A DNA stretch of 64,000 bases from Persicaria tinctoria (Eukaryota > Streptophyta > Magnoliopsida > Caryophyllales > Polygonaceae). This document shows, piece by piece, positions 46,666-57,215 of this stretch (its first letter is position 1; each line of letters begins with the position of its first letter). Made by a program: the position numbers and the translations under genes. Below the pieces are notes generated by a model that was not told the DNA's origin, did not search any database, and was given only the letters and a program-made list of their open reading frames with translations. The stretch covers positions 18,871,475 to 18,935,474 of the forward strand of contig JBANSL010000009.1 in NCBI GenBank assembly GCA_037127255.1, given 5' to 3'.

Positions 46666-47380
46666 TGCACCTCCGATATGATTCCAGGAGCAACATGAGG
46701 AGGAAGAGATCCGGATTCGCCGATGGTTTTCGAGGCTGGTTGAGCAAATCAGTGCTCAAAGTGTTCAGATCGAGAGCAAATATCTGATGCGAAGATCAGA
46801 TCTAAAAGTTCAGATGTTAATTCGTTCAATTTGCATACAATTCGTCTTCGATTCGTTCGTATCCGCCATCGATTCAACCATGGCCGGCCGCAAGAATTCC
46901 TTGAGGCACGTCGAGAGGCGGTGGCTGATTTGGCCACAAGTAGGCGGCGCCGAGAGGAAGAGCGGGGGAGGAAGACATAGATCGAAGGAGGGAAGGAGGG
47001 ATCGGAGGAGGGAAGGAGGAATCGGAGGAGGGAAGCAACCACGACCAGGCGCTCGCCGGGAAGCAACCATGAGAGAGATTGGGGTGTGCTGATTAGGAAA
47101 TTAGAGTTATATAGCAGCTATTTTGCTAAATTGTCCAAAAAATGTGGCATTTTGCAAATTTATCCAAAAAATGTGCCTGTTTTGCAAATTTTTTCAAATA
47201 TGTCCCCCTCCTATCCCAACCTCACCCCTCACAAGTCTTGGCTAAAAAGAAAAAGAAAAAGAAAATATAAATAAAAAATAGATTAAAAAATTAAAAAATA
47301 GAGAAGTTTTGTGAGAGGGGAAAAGAGAGGGGAACAAGGTTGGGTGGGGACAAAAGATTCGGACACCAGTTGGAGGGGAT

Positions 47381-48179
47381 GAGGTAATGGAAGGGTCACT
47401 TTTGAATTATTTTCATCTCGTATAGACCAATAAAATCACTTTCTTTTATTCTCATCAAAGACCAACCATATATGAGATTGTGTTTTTATATAGCATTTTT
47501 AGCAAGTTTCAACCGAAACTTAATAAAATCACTTCTTTTATATAGCATTTGCTCTCACTGTAAACTTAGTTCTGACGTCCAGCTATAAGTTGAAAAGGTG
47601 ACTAGACATGGCAAGGCACTCGGGTCCACTGACCTCCCAACTGCAGTGAAAGCGTTCAAGAGTAAGATATTTCTGAAGCAAAAAGGATTGCATTCGCAGC
47701 CAGCCAGCCAGCCACAGTCAAGTTGTCAAAATTGTAGCCACACGCGAATACACATACATACTACATAGTATGATCGGGGTGCTAGTTTGTGGCTATCCAT
47801 TGTAATCCGCCACTTCGTATATACTCCTCAGCGACATATGCCTTGTGTACATGTCAATTTTTTGAGAATTTTGTATTTTCTGCTATGTACTTGATATGTT
47901 ATTATAACGACTATACAAAACAGACCATAACACTGACTCCTGATAATCAAACATTGGGTGCTTTTGCATCCAAAATCCAGATACACCATCATCCCTTTCA
48001 CAATAAAATGATGCATGAAGATGGGTGCAACACGACTTCACATGAGGTTAGGTGGTATAATCAAGTTAGCAAGAAACTGGCAGATGAGAAACAAACAGCA
48101 TCAACATGGGTAAAACCCTAAAACACACTTGGGGTATTTTTAGTTTATATTTGAGGTGAGAAGGGCGACACGATATATA
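47381..48179. other. Intergenic DNA, no gene seen
   Basis: No coding sequence is recognised. The plus-strand frame at 47789-48121 (110 codons) lacks any known domain. Confidence 0.35.
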
Positions 48180-48187
48180 TGTGGTTG

Positions 48188-48627
48188 CAGTGGCGGAACC
48201 TCTTTATGGCCAGTGGTGGCAGTCGCCCCCCCAATCGAAAATGAAATTTAACATACATATTCCTCTTGTCGATAGCTTCGATTTGATATATTATAAGCTC
48301 AAATCCGATATCTGAGCAAAAAGTTATAAACGTTTCAAGTTTCAGCATTGAATTACAATATTTTCTACATCATTTAACAAACCGATATGTTTTTATTGTA
48401 ATTATCATTTATTAATTTCATATCTTAATAATATAATTATATCCGATAACTTCAAATTAGGAGGTTATATTGAAATATTTGAAAATCATGAAATAAATCA
48501 TGCAAGTTCAGGTTACATAATATTGATGATTTTTCGGAATAGAAAAATTAGGGTTTAATTTTACATATAATATTTTTTTATCGTAATTTTCCGCCCCCTC
48601 AATCAACAAGTTCAGGTTCCGCCACTG
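48188..48627. mobile_element. hAT MITE, 440 bp, perfect 14-bp TIR and 8-bp TSD
   Basis: CAGTGGCGGAACCT (48188-48201) and AGGTTCCGCCACTG (48614-48627) are perfect inverted repeats. TGTGGTTG flanks them at 48180-48187 and 48628-48635. The interior is AT-rich and non-coding. The intact TIR and TSD suggest a fairly young insertion. Confidence 0.9.
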
Positions 48628-48635
48628 TGTGGTTG

Positions 48636-50529
48636 GATACATATACCGACACTAATTCAAATTGTGCTGAGACAGAAATCTTGGTGTATATAAAGTACAG
48701 AGGAACACAAATATATGTAGTTGTGTAATAGGCAAGCAAAAGTTCCCGAAAGCCAGAACTTATTCAGAGATAAAGCCAATGGAGAGTAGACTATATTGCT
48801 TACGCTGCAGGTGGAACCAAGTTCTGGCATATGCTCGTATCTCCCAGCACAGCAGAATTTAGATCTCTCTTCACCCTGCATACAACCAAGGGTCAGAATT
48901 GGTCCTGCAAGTGCATTTTCTGGGCTCAGCCTCAGGTCCTAGAACTGTTCGACAGACTCAGAAGAACAGTCTATGCTCTAAAGTGGGGAGATCATGCAAA
49001 ATCAAACAGAATGCATCATATAACTGCTCAGCTTCTAGAAATCACATTATTCCTAGTAAAGTAAGGATGGATAACAATTTCTGCCATTTTCCATGCAATA
49101 GATCTGATTAGCCTAGGAGTTTAAATAATGACATAAATATTGGGAGGTTAGATAACAAACTAGTTTAAATAACCACACCCAGCCATGTGGGATCTTATGC
49201 ATTGGTTTTAGTACATGTATATAGATAGCTTCTCTTCGACAACACAGACAAGCACTTGCTAAGCAAGCCACACACTTGAGAAACATGATACAAGCAACAC
49301 ACTCGCTATCAGAAAACAGGCAGCCAGACCAAATGATTGCTAGCGTTATTTACATGGGAAAACTGTAATAATCTTTTGGGATTGGAAGTCGTAACAGAGA
49401 GTATCCTAAGAGAAATTAATCTAATGGGTGATATGATCAGCAGAATTAATTGTGTTTCTATTGGGATTATAAGTTATAACAGAGAAGTTTCCATCTACGG
49501 AAAATGCCTTAATCTATACAAATCAGATCACTATAGCAGGAAGACCATACCAAGTATAAATCTGAATTACATATGCATTATAATAAACCAACTGTGTCTT
49601 TAAGTATCTCTATATCTGCAAAATAATCATCCAAAAGTTTCACATGCACTCTAGAAAACTATCCTTCCTCGGAGAGAGAGAGATACTATGCACAAAAGGA
49701 AGAAAAGCGAGGAATAATGCATTGTGTGAGCTGAATATATAAGAAAAGACCGAATTATTGAATACGTTTCTTTTATGTGCATTCACAAGCTTCCCCTACA
49801 CATTTGGAGTCTCTTTCAATTCTTTGTTTAAACTGTATGGTCTGAATTATTAATAGTCTATTTAAACTACGAACCTATGACGCATACAAGTTCACGAAAA
49901 ATCCTAGTTCAACATCAAGGTCTCATTTTCTAACAACAGGGTTACTAGATTCAAACCATGACATATGGTTTGACAGATTAGATTGAATCACTAATCACAG
50001 GGTTAGTGGATTGAAATGATGACAAAAGCAAGCTAAATAAAAAATCCAAGTTCAACATCAAGGATAAAGGGGGAAAGGCTTCAAAACTTGCTTACCCATA
50101 TTCTCATTCATACATTAAAGTGAACCTATCTAGGCTAATCAATGCCCACCAATTTGTGACAAAACATGATGATCAACCATTTCCCTGAATCCAAATAATC
50201 CTAATTCAGGTTACATTATCTACATTCTTCCTTCATACCAATGCAAAATTTAGATATAAAACATCAAGCTATACCACCATATTGGATAGAGCATGAAAAT
50301 CAAGAGAAACAAGAACCTAAACCAAGGGCGCCACATTAATGACAACGTCACAAAAGATATATTGTAATGATCCAAGAGTCACAAGATATTGGCAAAACTT
50401 AAAAACAAAAGGACTTCAAGTTTTCTCAGAAATTAATAGCTTTAACAGACAATACACATCCTAATGTAAAGGATAATCACATTCACAGAAACACTAGTTT
50501 ACTGCATCTGACATGATTACCTCTAAAAT
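48636..50529. other. 3' flank of the RING gene, with one exon-like block
   Basis: This is AT-rich and downstream of the minus-strand RING gene. The minus-strand block 48875-48804 (72 nt, no stop) has a good acceptor (TATGCAG|G) and donor (AGC|GTAAGC), so it may be an exon of a 3' UTR or of a non-coding RNA. No other gene is seen. Confidence 0.35.
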
Positions 50530-51597
50530 TCAATCCAAACCCTCTTGTCTGGGACCTTGTCCATGCTCAGAGCCTTGCTGACCGCTGGAGCCCGAAGCCT
50601 GACCCCCATCACTATCCCCACCAGTACCAGAAGACGCAAATGAACTGAATGGCCAAGGAAGGGATATTCTGAACCTTCTTTCGACACTAGGAGAATTCAG
50701 AGAACCACCATCAGATGATGCATCACCGCCGCCTCCATTGCCAGCACCACTGCTGCCACCTACCCCAAGTCCGGCCAAATTCAAGCTTACAGGCCTCGGG
50801 TTTCCTCTCCTATTCTCGTAATCAGGATCATCAGTGGGCAACTCATACCGACAAACGGGGCAGGAGTTATGCAATTCCAGCCATGGATGTAAACAATCGA
50901 AGTGGTATATGTGCTTACAAGGCATCTGCTTGACTTCCGAACCTAACTCGAAATCATTCATACAAATCGCACACTGCGAAGAATCCGAATTGATCAACTC
51001 ATCTGTCACGGCAACACTAGGGAGCCCCTCGATGGCCTTCTTAGAAGCAGGGGGAGTTCCATACCGATTGGGATCGTTCTCGGCCAGCTGCTGGATCAAC
51101 TGCTCGAGCCCCGGGCCGAGGAAGTAGTCGCCGAGGTTCGTCGGGAGGCTGAATCCGGAGCCATGGTCAGAGGGATGATTCTCGATCACAAACTGGATGT
51201 TTGCGCCACCAGCCCTAAGATTCTGCAAGTGGTTCTGCAGGAACTCAAAGGGGTTGAAGTCGGTGCCTGAGGACGAGAACACAACGGGACCGCGACTTCC
51301 GCCGCCGGAAGAGACACCAAAGGAGGAGGAGGAGGAGAAGGCGGGGACAGAGGAGAAGAAAGGATCGGAGAAGGGATGGAGAGGAGGGAAGACGGAGGAG
51401 GGGAAGAAGGAAGAGCCGAAATTAGGGTTAGGGTTTGAGGTTGGGGAGGGTTGATCGTACTCTTCGAGGAAGCCGCCATTGCAGTTGGGACAGAGAAGAT
51501 CGGAGTTGGGGGAAGGGATGAGGTTGACGACGCGATCGCATTGGTAGCAGAAGAAGGCCTGAGAACCGGCCACCGCAACGCCGCCGGCGGTTGACAT
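50530..51597 (-). CDS. RING-H2 E3 ubiquitin ligase with N-terminal zinc ribbon
   Basis: It is predicted to transfer ubiquitin from an E2 enzyme to substrates. It has 355 residues in one exon, as is usual for this plant clade (RING1-like/RDUF/BCA2-like ligases). The N-terminal zinc ribbon has Cys at 17, 20, 36 and 39 (FCYQC ... LLCPNC). A Ser/Pro/Phe-rich linker follows, then a conserved block around residues 155-180 (GDYFLGPGLEQLIQQLAEND). The RING-H2 is C209, C212, C227, H229, H232, C235, C246 and C249, with the family's KQMPCKHIYHFDC and NSCPVCRYELPTD. The C-terminus is Gly/Ser-rich and disordered. The first ATG of the frame is at 51597; the open frame upstream of it has no ATG. Substrate and pathway are unknown. 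The promoter region (51598 onward) abuts a repeat at 51843. Confidence 0.93.
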   Translation of the reverse strand: MSTAGGVAVAGSQAFFCYQCDRVVNLIPSPNSDLLCPNCNGGFLEEYDQPSPTSNPNPNFGSSFFPSSVFPPLHPFSDPFFSSVPAFSSSSSFGVSSGGGSRGPVVFSSSGTDFNPFEFLQNHLQNLRAGGANIQFVIENHPSDHGSGFSLPTNLGDYFLGPGLEQLIQQLAENDPNRYGTPPASKKAIEGLPSVAVTDELINSDSSQCAICMNDFELGSEVKQMPCKHIYHFDCLHPWLELHNSCPVCRYELPTDDPDYENRRGNPRPVSLNLAGLGVGGSSGAGNGGGGDASSDGGSLNSPSVERRFRISLPWPFSSFASSGTGGDSDGGQASGSSGQQGSEHGQGPRQEGLD

Positions 51598-51842
51598 CTG
51601 CGGGAGAGTGCTGATGGGAAGACTCGTCGTCTGATTTCTTTGGTAACTCAACAACTGATCAAAGCCGATTCGGACGCATTCAATATACTCGTATTACATG
51701 TATTACTGCAATACTGTAATATACGAGGTAAGATATTAAATTGGAAAAGATTTTCTAAAACAAAAAAGCCAACCGATCGTAAAAATCTAATTAAATTTTT
51801 TTTTTTTGAGATAAAATTTCAAAATTATATTATTTTAGTTTT
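51598..51842. promoter_or_regulatory. Presumed promoter and leader of the RING gene
   Basis: Only about 245 bp separate the RING start codon from the repeat at 51843. No clear TATA box is visible in the AT-rich stretch, so this is positional inference. Confidence 0.3.
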
Positions 51843-52800
51843 TAATTTTTAGGTGATTTAGGTAAGTAGCCTATTTAGAACTTTCAATTAGTTAATTAAA
51901 CAATAAACTTATTTAATTAGGTTAGATAGTCCATTTCCCAAACGGGGTATTAAATGGTCAATGGTCAACTGTTTGACCATCGACTGGTTAAATGGTTGAT
52001 CGTTGACCGGTCAACGTTGACCAACTCATGTGGATTTATTTTTTTCAAGTGATGACATTTTTTGCCGTTTGATGCCATTTTTTATGACATTTTATTTTCA
52101 CTTTACTGTCACTTTTCTAATGGAATGGTTTGATGACACGTTTTTAATGACACTTTTTCAAACCTTGATGACATATTTTGTTTACTGTGATGTCACGCTG
52201 ACCATTGATGTCATTATTTTTACTGTTGATTACTGATGACACTTTTTGTATGTTAATTTTTTTATGATATTTTTTTAATCGTGATGCCATATTTTTTTAA
52301 GTAGTGTTTTGGTGACATTTTTTCTTTAATGTGATGCAACTTTTTCAAAGTAGTTTTTGATGCCAGTTTTCTGATGTAATTATTGATGCCACATTTTTAA
52401 TCAAATCGTTTCATGCCACTTTTTTAATTTAATCAATTGTATATCGATATATTTTCATTGATTCTACTTTTATTCATTGATGACAAGTTTGTGATTACAA
52501 TTCATTGATGCAATTATTTGTGATGACATTTTTACTAGAATCTTATAAAAATTGATGACACAAGGGCATAAAATGTGATTAAACTTCATTGATACATCTT
52601 TTAATGATGACTTTTGTTCATGCTGACATTTATCTCATTAATCTCAATCATTTTTTATGCCATTGTTTGTTGATGACATCATTTTTATTGATAATATTTT
52701 ATACAATTGATAACATATGAGCATAAAATTTAATTACACTTCATTGGTGACATTTGTATTGGTGACACTTTTATTGGTGACACATTTGTGATGACTTTTA
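51843..52800 (-). repeat. TGRCATCA-array repeat family, copy 3 (inverted)
   Basis: The reverse complement of 51860-52030 matches 40-190 over most of its length, including GGTCAACGTTGACC. The 52040-52800 part is the array, read here as TGATGACATTTTT or TGATGCCATTTTT phrases every 15-40 bases. It lies directly upstream of the RING gene. Confidence 0.7.
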
Positions 52801-52955
52801 AGAATCTAATAACATGAAATACCACATAACATGTCTCTAATAAGTATTAAATTTTTAAAAAATAATAACAAAAAAGTTAATATATTATACTGTATAGTTT
52901 TTTGCTTCTTACAATATGTGTTGAAAAGGCAAACAACATATATTTTGGGAACTAA

Positions 52956-53388
52956 GGCTGTGTTTGATAGTAGTTTGAGGTGGGGGTTTTGGGGGTTTAG
53001 GAGGTTTTGGGGGTTATGGCAAGAGTTTTAGGTGGGGGTTTTGGGGCTTAAGGTGGAGTTTATTTTTGTTGAAAATGGAAGCTGCCCTCCCTAGCTTTCG
53101 GAAGTTAAGGTTGAGTTTATTTTTTTGTGGAGGTTTGAAATGTCAGTTTTGCCCTCCACTTTTTTTTGGCTCTTTTGTCTCCTAGCATTTATGAAGGGCA
53201 TTTCGGACTTTTTTCACTATAATAACCTTTTATAAACCTTACAACCACCAAACACCTTTCATCTTTTTTACAAGATTATTTTTTTAAAAAAAAACTCCAC
53301 CTCCCACACCTCCATAATACCCCAAATAAACTCCACCTCCTAAAAAAACCACAACTCATAAAAAAACCCCAATTTGCCAAACACGCGC
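52956..53388. mobile_element. PIF/Harbinger-like MITE, 433 bp, TAA TSD
   Basis: The ends GGCTGTGTTTGATAG and GCCAAACACGCGC are imperfect inverted repeats flanked by TAA at 52953-52955 and 53389-53391. The inner ends are mirrored G-rich and C-rich tracts (GGTGGGGGTTTTGGGG and CTCCACCTCC). No coding sequence is present. Confidence 0.65.
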
Positions 53389-53444
53389 TAAGGCCTTAAG
53401 TAGCTCCAAACAAGGCTCTTATAACATCTTTATTTCTTTGCTTT

Positions 53445-53570
53445 CTAGTATGTAGTGGATCCATATTGACTGAGATGTTCTTCGGTGCTTTGATTCTGAT
53501 CCGAAGCTTCACTTGGAGCGATGGGCTGGTTTGCGGCAGAGCCACTCCCTCCAAACACAGGCCTCATGAA
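53445..53570 (-). CDS. C-terminal coding exon of an unidentified gene
   Basis: The minus strand reads FMRPVFGGSGSAANQPIAP, continues in frame through SDQNQSTEEHLSQYGSTTY and stops at TAG (53447-53445). The composition is that of a real, Ser/Gln-rich protein tail. Upstream the same frame meets a stop, so the exon must start near 53570, where the only nearby acceptor is a weak AAG. I could not find further exons between here and 55067. The gene may be broken, or its exons may be short. I do not recognise the family. Confidence 0.35.
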   Translation of the reverse strand, partial: FMRPVFGGSGSAANQPIAPSEASDQNQSTEEHLSQYGSTTY

Positions 53571-55067
53571 CTTGTCATCATGTCACTACTGCCTCATTTC
53601 ATCTACAACATCCTCCGTTCTCATTTGTGTGTGTATGTGTATGTTACCGGGTGCAAAACCTGATATGTCAAAAGGAAAAACTAATCACGGGTTCCGCTCA
53701 ACTTCATAGAAGAAGTAATCAAATAACAAAACCATTTTACAGATTTCACTATAATGCGCAATGCAAGGGAATATAAAGAGCTAAATACAATTAACACCAA
53801 CTTAAATGACAACTAGCATAGAATGTAATATGCAATATACCTAAGAAAGGGGCCAAATGCTCATAAACTCATAATATATCTACATGTTTATAATGAACAA
53901 TGTCAACATCATACTAAGCATATCTCCAACATGAAAAAAGAAGAGGCAAACTTGAGTAAGGCAGATTCATAATAGATGCCTACATTCTAAATTGAAGTTA
54001 GTGTTGCGCAAAATTGCAAGTATGAGCACATGAACATACGATGAGATAGATTGGTTTACACACTTGTTCAGAAAGACCATAATCGATGGATAAGAATCCC
54101 CAAACATCAACACCGTATATGAGAGAAACTATGCATAATCCAATTGATCTAAGATACCCAAATGAAATAATAATGTACATATATAAGGAACTGTCAGTGA
54201 AGCTAAATGAATACTGAAGCATAGTATAGTATAAATAAATAAATAAATAAATAGAAGAGCACAAGAAGTCCCCTCCTCTACACCATATCCATTATCCAAA
54301 TAAAAGTGGACTCAATGAAAGCACAGTACACAAGCTTCTACCATTTCAGACAGTACACAAGCTTCTTTTATCAACACAATGGCATTCTTAATTTATCATT
54401 CTTAAATGGGATGAAAAACGAATTAGCCTCCACTTGCATAAGAAACATGTTATGACTAGCATAATTGTCTCAGCCATGTGAGTGCAGAGGAACTGTACAC
54501 AAGCTTCTTTCTATTATTTATTTTATTTACTGAATTTTTTTTTGGTGTGATTTATTTACTGAATTTTAAAGCTAATCTCTATACATTATATCAAACTTGC
54601 ATTCATTAAAGAATATACTTCAGAGTCCAGACACAAACCGAAAAGTCACAAACATATAATCACTTGCAAAAGAACTGTTATACTTCCTTGTAAAAAGCAC
54701 ATTGGTTACAGTGGAAGACGGACTCATTTTCAAGAAAATTTAATATTGGCAAACAACAGTAACATGGTGCCATGGTGGTGCAGGTTAGATATTTCTTGCA
54801 AAATTAATGCCTAATGCAGGCTCTTGAATATCAGTAGGGACTTACTCAACAAGTACATTGACCTCTCAGTTCCTACTCAAAGCGTACAAAAAGAGCAGTC
54901 ACCTCTAAATCTAATTCTAATACAGCTAAAATCAATCATATATGTTCAAGTTACACAGGATGATATCTGGGATGACTTGCAGACGAAAGTTATAGACAAT
55001 TATTTCACTCACATAAACAGCGAGTAGTGTTACTGTCATCTTTACACAGCAAAAACCATAACTAAGA
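53571..55067. other. Intergenic or intronic DNA, no gene seen
   Basis: It is AT-rich, with no block of convincing coding sequence on either strand. The phrase ACACAAGCTTCT recurs at about 54327, 54355 and 54496. Confidence 0.3.
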
Positions 55068-57069
55068 ATGCACTACTAGAATTCTGCTATTTAACATTGG
55101 TTCATTAACATCGGTCAGAAAAACCTGTCATGTTAAATAATTTTTTGACATCGGTTAATAAATTTGTGATGTTAAAAATAAAACAGACACCACACTATTT
55201 TTTAACCGATGTTAAAAAAAGGTTTTTGGAAAAAAAATAAGTGCGGGATTTGTCCCGCCCATATGAAATACCCGCTAAATCATTCAACACTTGGAAAATT
55301 TTTAAGAAAAAAGATACACCCCGCCCAATACTTTGAAAAAAATACTCCCTTTTCATTCCCTCTTCAAAATCCCTTTTCCAAATCCCTCTTCCAAATCCAG
55401 ACTCGGCCTCGCGACAGCGAAAGACGTTCACCCCCAACCCCTTCCTCCTCCAATCTCGCCGGATTTCGAACTCGAGGGTGGCTTCGGTAGGGATTTAGGC
55501 TCTCCGGCGAAATCCCGCTTCTTGTCTCTCGTTCCCATCTCTCAACTCTTTCCTCAACAGCGGAGAAACCCCTTTCATTCTCGTCCTCGTGTCTCTGCCT
55601 CTCTGGTGCGTGGCCTCTGGTTTCCGTCGAACCTAGTTTTGCCTCTATCAGTAGTCGTCTCTCTCGCCGTCGAAACTGAGCCGGTCTGTCGAAATCCGTC
55701 ACTGCCTCTCCGTCACTGCCCCTTTATCAACAGTCGAAATCCCAACTTCAAAATTCGAAACCCCTACTCCCTCACTGCCTCTCCGTCACTGGTATGAAAT
55801 TCTGCCTTCAAATTTCAATGTTTTTGATTTAGGGTTTATCTGAATTGGTTTGATGCAAGTTTTGATTTAGGGTTTCTTTAAGGTTTGGAGTATTCTCTAA
55901 TTCAGGTAATGAAACTGATTTTGGGGCTTTCAGACTGAAGAGCAAGGGTTCTCCGTTTGTAGGTATGAAATTCCGCCTATTAATTTTCAATATTCGAACA
56001 GGCAATTTAAGGGTAGTTCCGAAATTTTTACTAGTTCTGTCATGAACTGTCATGAGATTGGATTCTGCGTAAAAGATTGGATGCCCACCGAATAAGCTCA
56101 ATAAGAGAGTAAAATTCTGCGTAAAATTCTGGGGTCAACACCTCAAAAACTCTGCGTTTTTACAAGGCAAAAACTGAACAATTGAATGCCCACTTTCTTT
56201 TGGTTGGTAAATGTGGGGAAAGATTAGATTTTGATTAAAAAGAAGGAAAAAAAAAAGAACGTGCTTTGAATATCAATTTATCTTGACCGCACATTTGCCT
56301 TCTATTGAGTGATTTTCACCTTCATTTCTCAATCTATAATGTTTCCATCATCATTATTCTACTTTCTACATTATGTGAGATTTGAATATCAATTTATCTT
56401 TGCTTTATTCTTCTACTTTCATGTAATGTGGATGTGTATTCTTTGTGCAGGCGACCAGCTTATGCACTTTGTAGTAGTGATGAGATTGTAAATATAATCA
56501 AGCATTATGAGTTGGAAATTTCAACTCTGGCTAGTGTATCAACTATCAAGGTTTGTCAAGTCAGCTTTAGTTACATTGATGCTCTCCCTCTGTTTTATTT
56601 CTGCAAGGCAGTCTCTTAAATTGTGAATATTATTCCTCCACGCTGTTATTCTTCACATGTGATCATAACCTGTTGATGACATGCTGATTTGATGCAGCTA
56701 GATTGCCATTGTTTGTAGAAGTAGAGCGTGAAAGGAGCAATTAATGCAAAAGTAGAGCGTGAAAAGATGGAGAAGAAGATGGACAATATAAGGGAGTAAG
56801 TATTTTTTATGCATCTGTTGCAGGCTTGCAGCCAAAGTAATTAATTTTCTGCGTGGTAAAACGTAGCAGGACATTCCTTGTGTTTCATGGCCTTTGCCAA
56901 AATAAGTGGGCAGTCCTTGAGACGCGACGCATACTTGATAAAGTTCTTGTATACGGGATTGTATGCATTGATACACTAATCCAGCTTTGCTCATTCATAG
57001 CCTTAGGGCACATGTTATACTTGAGGTTTAATTCAATGAATTCGTACACAGGCAATTAAGGAAGCTGGA

Positions 57070-57215
57070 AGATAAGATACGAGATTGGATTGATTCGTAT
57101 GTGTTGAACCTTAGATTGATTTGTATGTGTTGAACCTTAGATTCGTATGTGTTGAACCTTAGATTGAAAGATACGAGATTGGATTGGTTCGTATGTGTTG
57201 AACCTAACGAGAGCA
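57070..57215 (+). repeat. Minisatellite inside CACTA 1
   Basis: Four imperfect copies of TCGTATGTGTTGAACCTTAG, each followed by ATTGA or a similar ending, are spaced 22-45 bases apart. There is a longer repeat with GATACGAGATTGGATTG at both ends (57075 and 57170). Confidence 0.65.

Larger units (their letters stand above)
43700..47380. mobile_element. Large inverted-repeat element with GTCGTGCAA arrays
   Basis: The structure is symmetrical. The outer parts (about 43735-43850 and, inverted, about 47100-47210) share TTTGCAAAATAG phrases. Inside these lie GC-rich blocks (43900-44240 and 46420-47080). Inside those are inverted arms at 44250-44323 and 46312-46386 (TTTTTGTTAAATTACAAAAA). The centre is an array region. 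The exact ends and any TSD are unresolved, and no transposase is seen. The GC-rich blocks carry only shadow frames and resemble pyrimidine-rich leader sequence. Confidence 0.5.

Noticed and set aside
43900..47090. GC-rich open frames of 60-105 codons on both strands
   Set aside because: They overlap on several frames, are Arg/Ser/Pro-rich and lie in mirrored shoulders of a repeat; no domain is visible.
51598..51654. N-terminal extension of the RING protein
   Set aside because: It uses a non-ATG start; the first ATG at 51597 gives the family-like N-terminus.
55195..55797. Open frames of 80-154 codons near the left end of CACTA 1
   Set aside because: Overlapping frames on both strands in a pyrimidine-rich leader-like block, with no domain.
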